Below, piece after piece: positions 58,577 through 64,000 of a stretch of DNA of 64,000 bases. The notes beneath the pieces are model-generated. The model was not told where the DNA came from and made no database searches. It saw nothing but the letters and a program-made list of their open reading frames with translations. The stretch is from Neobacillus sp. WH10 (GTDB lineage Bacteria; Bacillota; Bacilli; Bacillales; Cytobacillaceae). A program made the translations under genes and the position numbers. The stretch is from contig NZ_CP126110.1 of NCBI RefSeq assembly GCF_030123405.1, positions 1,488,001 to 1,552,000 on the forward strand, in the 5' to 3' direction. Position 1 is the stretch's first letter. Each line of letters opens with the position of its first letter.

Positions 58577-58611
58577 AAAATAGTCAATAATAATAAAAAG
58601 GAGGCATCGTA

Positions 58612-60777
58612 GTGAAAAACATCTTATTAAAGGAAGAACTTTTGACGATATTTAAAAATAAAAAAGTTTTAATTCCGATTATCGCTGTATTGTTTGTCCC
58701 AGTCTTGTATGCGGGAATGTTTTTGTGGGCGTTCTGGGATCCATATGACAAGCTTAACGAACTGCCGGTTGCGGTCATTAATAATGATGAGGGTGCAACA
58801 CTTGATGGGATTAACCTAAAGATAGGTGATGATTTAGTTTCTAACTTAAAGGAAAGTAAAGATTTTGATTATGTATTTGTAGACAAGAATGAAGGTTATA
58901 AAGAGTTAAAAGACCAAAAATATTATATGGCGATCGAAATTCCAAAAGACTTTTCCAAAAATGCAACTACATTATTGGATGAAAATCCGAAAAAATTGGA
59001 ACTGATCTATACTCCGAACGAAGGCTTTAACTTCCTTTCAGCACAAATCGGCGGCTCAGCTGTAGAGAAAATCAAAACGGCTGTTGCAGAACAAGTAACT
59101 GAAACGTACGCTGAAACAATGTTTAGCAAAATTTCAGAGGTTGCTGATGGAGTGGTACAAGCAAGCGACGGTGCAGGTCAGTTAAGTGATGGGTCAGTTG
59201 ACTTAAATAAGGGCTCTGATGATTTAAATAAAGGCCTTGCAACCCTCGCTGAAAAATCCATTGAATTTAACAATGGGATGAAAACAGCAAATTCAGGTTC
59301 AAAGGAATTAGCAGCAGGTTCAACAGAATTGAAAAACGGGTTAGCTAAAGCTGAGGCCAATCTTCCGTTACTAATTGCTGGTACGAAAGATGCATATGCT
59401 GGTGCTGAACAATTGAAACGTGACCTTCCAGCAGGGATAGCAGCTGGTATTGAAAAGGAATTGACTGGAAGTGTAGGGGAACTAAATAGCGGCATTGATC
59501 AGTTTAAATCACAGTTATCAGGGATGTTAGCAGCAAATATTGCTGATCAAACGATTACACAGCAAACAGAAAAAATGCAGAAATTAGCTAAAACCCTAAT
59601 TGACAACAAAGTTGACCCAGCTCTTGTACAACAAATAATGGCTAATGAGCAAAAAAATGCACCAACGAAAGAACAGTTACAGCAACAAATTTTATCTGCA
59701 TTAAGCCCTAAACTGGATGCTGGTTTCAATCAATTCAAATCAGGCGTTAATGAAAAATTAGACGGTGCATCGAATGGTTTGGAAAGTAAAATTAAAGCAC
59801 AAACAAACCCTTATTTTGATCAATTGATTACTGGTATTGGCAAAATCAATGGTGGTCAGCAGGAATTACAAAAAGGGATCCATGATTTATATGCAGGTTC
59901 ATCAAAATTAAATGATGGTACCAAAACCCTTTCTGCTGGTATGAGTCAGTTAACTGGTGGAGCAGATCAAATTACAGACGGAACGGGTCAATTAGCTGAT
60001 GGCTCTGGGCAACTAAAAGACGGAACATCCAAGCTTTCTGAGGGTGCCAAGGAATTATCAGATAAGCTTGCTGATGGGGCAAAAGATGCTTCAAGAGTTC
60101 ATTCAAATGAAAAAACTTACAATATGATGGCTGATCCAGTAAAACTCGATAATGAAAAAATTAATCATGTACCAAACTATGGAACAGGATTTGCACCATA
60201 CTTCATTTCATTAGGCTTATTTGTTGGTGCACTACTATTATCGATTGTCTTCCCGCTTCGCGATACAACGGTAATGCCATCAAGCGGATTTAACTGGTTT
60301 ATTAGCAAGTTTTCCGTCATGGCAGGTGTTGGAATTATCCAAGCATTACTAGTAGATGTCATTCTACTTGCTGGATTAGGTCTTGACGTACAAAGTGTTC
60401 CTAGGTTTATTTTATTTTCAATCATTACTAGTTTGACGTTCATTGCTTTAATTCAATTACTAGTTTCAGTATTTTCTGATGCAGGGCGTTTCCTGGCGAT
60501 TCTCATTTTGATTTTCCAATTAACAACAAGTGCCGGAACCTTCCCGCTTGAATTAATTCCAAATTTCCTTCAGCACTTTAATGTATTACTGCCGATGACC
60601 TATTCGGTTAGTGGCTTTAAGGCTGTTATTTCAAGTGGTGACTTCAGCTATATGTGGCAAAATGCTACGATTCTCTTAGGTTTCTTAGTTGCATTCGCCC
60701 TTGGAACAATCGCTTATTTCACAATGAGACATAGGTATCGATATAAACATCAAAATAATACTTTAGTTAGTGAATAA
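58612..60777 (+). CDS. yhgE: YhgE/Pip family membrane protein
   Basis: The 721-residue protein has one N-terminal membrane helix (VLIPIIAVLFVPVLYAGMFLW), a long extracytoplasmic region and about five C-terminal helices. The family is related to ABC-2-type permeases and includes the phage infection protein Pip of lactococci. The extracytoplasmic part carries many repeats of the type LxDGxxxLxxG (for example QLSDGSVDLNKGSDDLNKG), which form a beta/coil rod. GTG start with AAAAAGGAGG upstream. The leader has a promoter, a paired inverted site and a hairpin. Function is unknown. Confidence 0.9.
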   Translation: MKNILLKEELLTIFKNKKVLIPIIAVLFVPVLYAGMFLWAFWDPYDKLNELPVAVINNDEGATLDGINLKIGDDLVSNLKESKDFDYVFVDKNEGYKELKDQKYYMAIEIPKDFSKNATTLLDENPKKLELIYTPNEGFNFLSAQIGGSAVEKIKTAVAEQVTETYAETMFSKISEVADGVVQASDGAGQLSDGSVDLNKGSDDLNKGLATLAEKSIEFNNGMKTANSGSKELAAGSTELKNGLAKAEANLPLLIAGTKDAYAGAEQLKRDLPAGIAAGIEKELTGSVGELNSGIDQFKSQLSGMLAANIADQTITQQTEKMQKLAKTLIDNKVDPALVQQIMANEQKNAPTKEQLQQQILSALSPKLDAGFNQFKSGVNEKLDGASNGLESKIKAQTNPYFDQLITGIGKINGGQQELQKGIHDLYAGSSKLNDGTKTLSAGMSQLTGGADQITDGTGQLADGSGQLKDGTSKLSEGAKELSDKLADGAKDASRVHSNEKTYNMMADPVKLDNEKINHVPNYGTGFAPYFISLGLFVGALLLSIVFPLRDTTVMPSSGFNWFISKFSVMAGVGIIQALLVDVILLAGLGLDVQSVPRFILFSIITSLTFIALIQLLVSVFSDAGRFLAILILIFQLTTSAGTFPLELIPNFLQHFNVLLPMTYSVSGFKAVISSGDFSYMWQNATILLGFLVAFALGTIAYFTMRHRYRYKHQNNTLVSE

Positions 60778-60783
60778 AGTATT

Positions 60784-60819
60784 TTACCAGCCGACCTGTT
60801 TCGGCTGGTTTTTTTGTTT
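60784..60819 (+). terminator. Intrinsic terminator after yhgE
   Basis: CCAGCCGA pairs with TCGGCTGG around CCTGTT, followed by seven T. Confidence 0.93.
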
Positions 60820-60904
60820 CTCCAAATAATCTAAAATGAGAAAAGTAAAGGAATACTTTGCTCTAATGTGGAACAAATATGGGATAAAAAGGAATGAAAA
60901 AGTG

Positions 60905-60981
60905 GTAGCGGTTCCTATGTGCCCGGATCCATGGAAAAATAGTTGTAAGGTAACGAAGAGGTTCTACGTGCCCGGATCCTG
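60905..60981 (+). repeat. Two-copy repeat upstream of yhfI
   Basis: Two blocks about 53 bases apart share GGTTC, then TA(T/C)GTGCCCGGATCC and GTGG/ATGG-AAAAA. The second reads GGTTCTACGTGCCCGGATCC. The period and the GGTTCTACGT core recall the 52-bp hairpin minisatellite at 7962-10112, so it may be a distant or degraded member of the same family. No gene is present in this stretch. Confidence 0.6.
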
Positions 60982-61070
60982 TGGGAAAAACAAGTAATTT
61001 GTTTTATTATGAAAACAAACTGATTTTTGAGTATATTAAATATAGGAATCCTAGAAATGGAGGAGTAGAC

Positions 61071-61805
61071 ATGAAACTCACAGTAATCGGTTTTTGGGGT
61101 GGATATCCAAAACAGAATGGTGCAAGCTCTGGATATTTGCTTGAACATGAGGGTTTTCACTTATTAATAGATTGTGGAAGCGGGGTTCTTTCGAAGCTGC
61201 AAAATATTATCAAGCCTGAAGAACTGGATGCGGCCATCATTTCTCACTATCATCCTGATCACATCGCAGATATCGGTGTCCTGCAGCATGCAAGACTAAT
61301 TCAAGGATTATTAAGCAAGGAATCCCCAACATTACCGCTATATGGTCATAAATTTGACCATCATGAATTTGCCAAACTAACTTATAAAAATATCACAAAA
61401 GGGGTCGCTTATGATCCTAATAGTACGCTTTCGATAGGTCCATTTCAAGTTTCATTTTTAAAGACAAACCATTCTGTTCCATGCTACGCGATGAGAATAG
61501 AGGCAGATGGTAAAACAATAGTCTATACTGCCGACAGCTCCTTTAAAGAAGAGTTTATTGAGTTCAGCAGGGGAGCCGATGTTTTACTGTGTGAATGCAA
61601 TTTATACGGACATCAAAACGGTAAATCAGCAGGTCATATGAACAGCGTGGAGGCAGGGCAATTTGCCCATAAAGCCGATGTAAAACAATTAATTCTTACA
61701 CACCTGCCGCAGTACGGAAACCTAGCGGATTTAATTACTGAGGCATCTTGCAAATTTACTGGTATAATAAAACTTGCAGACGAATTTCTATCTATTTCAC
61801 TATAA
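61071..61805 (+). CDS. yhfI: Metallo-beta-lactamase-fold hydrolase YhfI
   Basis: The 244-residue protein has the MBL fold of the RNase Z-like group. The metal motif is SHYHPDHIAD (HxHxDH), with a further His in TNHSVPCYAMRIE, Asp in VYTADSS and His in LILTHLPQYG. Length equals B. subtilis YhfI. The ATG at 61071 has GGAGGAGTAG upstream. A nuclease or cyclic phosphodiesterase activity is possible from the family, but no substrate is known. lplJ begins 16 bases after its stop. Confidence 0.9.
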   Translation: MKLTVIGFWGGYPKQNGASSGYLLEHEGFHLLIDCGSGVLSKLQNIIKPEELDAAIISHYHPDHIADIGVLQHARLIQGLLSKESPTLPLYGHKFDHHEFAKLTYKNITKGVAYDPNSTLSIGPFQVSFLKTNHSVPCYAMRIEADGKTIVYTADSSFKEEFIEFSRGADVLLCECNLYGHQNGKSAGHMNSVEAGQFAHKADVKQLILTHLPQYGNLADLITEASCKFTGIIKLADEFLSISL

Positions 61806-61821
61806 GAAGGGACAGAATACT

Positions 61822-62811
61822 ATGTTATTTATCGATAATAAGGGCATCACCGACCCGCGGATAAATCTGGCGATTGAAGAGTATGCTTTAAAAAATCTTG
61901 ATATAAATGAAACCTATTTATTATTTTACATAAATGAACCATCCATCATTATTGGAAAAAATCAAAATACAATTGAAGAAATCAATACAGAATATGTTGA
62001 GAGTAATGGTATACACGTAGTGCGCAGATTGTCCGGAGGGGGAGCTGTTTACCATGACCTTGGCAACTTAAACTTTAGTTTTATTACAAAGGATGATGGG
62101 GAAAGCTTTCATAATTTCCGTAAATTCACTGAGCCGGTAGTAGCAGCACTGAAAAAATTAGGGGTAAACGCCGAGTTAAGCGGCAGAAATGACCTGGAAG
62201 TTGAGGGTAGGAAAATTTCTGGAAATGCACAATTTTCCACGAAAGGGAGAATGTTTAGCCATGGTACCCTGCTTTTTAATTCAGAAATGGATCATGTTGT
62301 ATCTGCCTTGAAGGTCAAGAAGGACAAAATTGAGTCAAAAGGAATTAAATCGGTTCGCAGCCGGGTAGCCAATATTTCTGAGTTTCTGACAGAAAAAATT
62401 GATATTCAAGAGTTCCGTTCATTAATTTTAACATCCATCTTTGCCGGACAAGAAGAAATACCTGAATACATGTTAACTGAGGAAGACTGGGAAAAGATTT
62501 ATCAGCTATCAGAGGAGCGCTACCAAAACTGGGAATGGAACTACGGGAGATCACCTAAGTTCAATCTGCAGCATTCTCACCGCTTTCCGGTCGGTTCTAT
62601 CGATGTCCGCTTAGAAGTGAACAAAGGAATCTTAGAAAACTGTAAAATATATGGCGACTTTTTTGGTGTCGGTGATGTAAGTGACATCGAAAACATATTA
62701 AAAGGCATTCGTTATGAAAAAAATGAAATTGAGAAGAGACTTTCAGAGGTGGATATCACTCATTATTTTGGAAGTGTCTCAAAAGAAGAATTTATCAACT
62801 TAATTTATTAA
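61822..62811 (+). CDS. lplJ: Lipoate-protein ligase LplJ
   Basis: LplJ attaches free lipoate, via lipoyl-AMP, to lipoyl domains of 2-oxoacid dehydrogenases and GcvH. The 329-residue protein has the conserved VVRRLSGGGAVYHDLGNLNF loop, the catalytic Lys in GRKISGNAQ, and a C-terminal accessory domain (WNYGRSPKFNL onward). The ATG at 61822 has AAGGG ten bases upstream. It closely follows yhfI and ends with a strong terminator, so the two probably form one transcript, as in B. subtilis. Confidence 0.94.
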   Translation: MLFIDNKGITDPRINLAIEEYALKNLDINETYLLFYINEPSIIIGKNQNTIEEINTEYVESNGIHVVRRLSGGGAVYHDLGNLNFSFITKDDGESFHNFRKFTEPVVAALKKLGVNAELSGRNDLEVEGRKISGNAQFSTKGRMFSHGTLLFNSEMDHVVSALKVKKDKIESKGIKSVRSRVANISEFLTEKIDIQEFRSLILTSIFAGQEEIPEYMLTEEDWEKIYQLSEERYQNWEWNYGRSPKFNLQHSHRFPVGSIDVRLEVNKGILENCKIYGDFFGVGDVSDIENILKGIRYEKNEIEKRLSEVDITHYFGSVSKEEFINLIY

Positions 62812-62814
62812 TAA

Positions 62815-62848
62815 CTGACGCGGTGATAAAATCACCGCGTTTTTGTGT
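62815..62848 (+). terminator. Intrinsic terminator after lplJ
   Basis: GACGCGGTGAT pairs with ATCACCGCGTT around AAA, followed by a short T-run. Confidence 0.9.
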
Positions 62849-62855
62849 ATAATAC

Positions 62856-62884
62856 TTGAATACTTAACTTTCTAGCAATATAAT
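62856..62884 (+). promoter_or_regulatory. Sigma-A promoter of lcfB
   Basis: TTGAAT and TATAAT are separated by 17 bases, placing the start of transcription near 62891, just before the FadR box. Confidence 0.8.
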
Positions 62885-62910
62885 ATATTTAGAAAATTTT
62901 TACGAATTAG

Positions 62911-62928
62911 TGAATGAGTATTCATTCA
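62911..62928 (+). promoter_or_regulatory. FadR operator of lcfB
   Basis: TGAATGAGTATTCATTCA matches the Bacillus FadR consensus TGAATGAMTANTCATTCA at 17 of 18 positions. It lies between the promoter and the lcfB start, so FadR should block transcription until long-chain acyl-CoA releases it. In B. subtilis lcfB is a known FadR target. Confidence 0.9.
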
Positions 62929-62943
62929 CAGGGGGAGGGAACA

Positions 62944-64000
62944 ATGAATCTATCTGCAAAGCTAAATGAAATAGCTAAGAGCTCTGCTGAAAAACCAGCG
63001 TATTATTTTATGGGTCAGGCAAGTACTTACGCAGAATTGGATGGGGCAATTACAAAGTTTGCTTCGGGGTTAGAGAAATTAGGAATCAAGCAAGGGGATC
63101 ATATTGCCTTATTGCTCGGCAACTCACCACATTTTATTATCAGCTTATATGGGGCATTACGGCTAGGGGTAACCGTCATTCCCATTAATCCAATTTACAC
63201 GGCTGATGAAATTGGCTACATCTTAAATAATGGGGATGTTAAAACGGTTGTTGCACTCGATTTAGCATTACCATTAGTGGAAAAAGTCCATGCTTTACTA
63301 CCAAAAATTGAGCAATACGTTTTTTGTGAAACAAAGCCTGATAGTCTAGTTAAATCTGAGATTGAAAACCTTTCAGTTTATACAAAAATGAAATCGTTTT
63401 CAGAGGTTGTTGCTTTAGGTGAATTAACTTTCCAAGGTCCCGAGCTTAAGGATGATGATGTCGCAATCATTCTCTATACTTCCGGAACAACTGGAAAACC
63501 AAAGGGTGCAATGTTAACCCATAGGAATTTGTATAGCAATGCCAAAGATGTTGCAGATTATTTAAAAATGAATAACGATGACAAAGTGGTAACAGTCCTT
63601 CCAATGTTCCATGTTTTCTGTTTGACAGTTGCCTTAAATGCACCGTTACTAAGTGGTGCAACCTTGTTGATTGTACCAAAATTTAGTCCGAAGGAAATTT
63701 TTGCGTTAATAAAGGGATATGAGGCAACTGTTTTTGCGGGTGTTCCGACAATGTATAATTTCCTCTATCAATTTCCAGATGGACACCCTGATGACCTGAA
63801 ATCATTACGATTATGTATTTCCGGGGGTGCATCACTTCCAGTTGCTCTCTTAAAGAATTTCGAACAGAAATTTAATGTGGTGGTTTCGGAAGGGTATGGC
63901 TTATCAGAGGCATCACCTGTCACGTGCTTTAACCCGCTTGATCGTCCGCGCAAGCCTGGCTCCATTGGAACATCGATTATGAAGGTGGAGAACAAAGTAG
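62944..64000 (+). CDS. lcfB: Long-chain fatty acid-CoA ligase LcfB (5' part)
   Basis: About 352 codons are present; the gene runs off the right edge. This ligase activates long-chain fatty acids for beta-oxidation. The P-loop is ILYTSGTTGKPKGAMLTH, followed by VLPMFHVFCLTV, VFAGVPTMYNFL and SEGYGLSEASPVTCFNP, the standard order for acyl-CoA synthetases. CAGGGGGAGGGAAC precedes the ATG. The FadR box and promoter upstream, and its place after lplJ, agree with yhfL/lcfB of B. subtilis. The C-terminal adenylation subdomain lies outside the window. Confidence 0.94.
   Translation, partial: MNLSAKLNEIAKSSAEKPAYYFMGQASTYAELDGAITKFASGLEKLGIKQGDHIALLLGNSPHFIISLYGALRLGVTVIPINPIYTADEIGYILNNGDVKTVVALDLALPLVEKVHALLPKIEQYVFCETKPDSLVKSEIENLSVYTKMKSFSEVVALGELTFQGPELKDDDVAIILYTSGTTGKPKGAMLTHRNLYSNAKDVADYLKMNNDDKVVTVLPMFHVFCLTVALNAPLLSGATLLIVPKFSPKEIFALIKGYEATVFAGVPTMYNFLYQFPDGHPDDLKSLRLCISGGASLPVALLKNFEQKFNVVVSEGYGLSEASPVTCFNPLDRPRKPGSIGTSIMKVENKV

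Noticed and set aside
58612..60777. Prophage gene, because of the name phage infection protein
   Set aside because: YhgE/Pip is a chromosomal membrane protein family; no phage genes are nearby.

Overview
The window is chromosomal DNA from a low-GC, endospore-forming Gram-positive bacterium of the family Bacillaceae. Gene content and order follow the Bacillus subtilis yha/yhe/yhf region (yheA, yheC/yheD, hemZ, yhaN-yhaO, yhaM, prsA, hpr, trpP, hit, ecsABC, hemEHY, yhgE, yhfI, lplJ, lcfB), with rearrangements and insertions. The high density of dispersed hairpin repeats suggests a Neobacillus-like or other environmental Bacillus lineage; that placement is inference. Sporulation genes are plentiful: an alpha/beta-type SASP gene, YheC/YheD coat-associated paralogues, yhaL, YjcZ-type tiny membrane peptides and hpr (scoC). 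No prophage, tRNA, rRNA or CRISPR locus was found.

Layout. 1-5.8 kb: start of an acetyltransferase-like gene, a soluble sensor kinase, a TPP riboswitch with thiT, a Fur-box/feoAB/FeoB-associated iron uptake unit and an XRE regulator. 5.8-11.1 kb: a class A penicillin-binding protein, a hairpin minisatellite split by an intact IS256-family element, and a NERD-domain protein. 11.2-17.0 kb: an autoregulated sigY operon, then a BmrCD-type drug exporter behind a long leader with two tiny ORFs and two terminators. 17.1-22.8 kb: an NmrA-like oxidoreductase, fumC, a SASP gene with two tRNA-like leader hairpins, msmX and a PucR/CdaR-type regulator. 22.9-27.8 kb: four tandem YheC/YheD ATP-grasp genes. 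28-36.7 kb: yheA, a HAD protein, hemZ, an acyl-CoA ligase, a crotonase and a NatAB-like ABC exporter. 37-47.6 kb: yhaO-yhaN-yhaM, yhaL, prsA, YjcZ peptides, yhaI, hpr, yhaH, trpP with a TRAP site, and hit. 48.3-64 kb: ecsABC, yhaA, yhfA, hmoB, hemE-hemH-hemY, yhgE, yhfI, lplJ and the 5' part of lcfB under a FadR box.

How the genes work together. Iron and heme are a theme: feoAB brings in Fe(II), hemE/hemH/hemY form the coproporphyrin-dependent heme branch, hemZ is a radical-SAM porphyrin enzyme, and hmoB degrades heme. Lipid and lipoate metabolism is represented by two acyl-CoA ligases, a crotonase and lplJ. Much of the regulation can be read directly: TPP riboswitch (thiT), Fur box (feo), ECF promoter (sigY), sigma-G promoter (SASP), TRAP triplets (trpP) and FadR box (lcfB). 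The most unusual unexplained signals are the paired tRNA-like elements in the SASP leader, the bmrCD leader, the compensated hairpin minisatellite with its IS, and a 16-bp inverted site pair in the yhgE leader.
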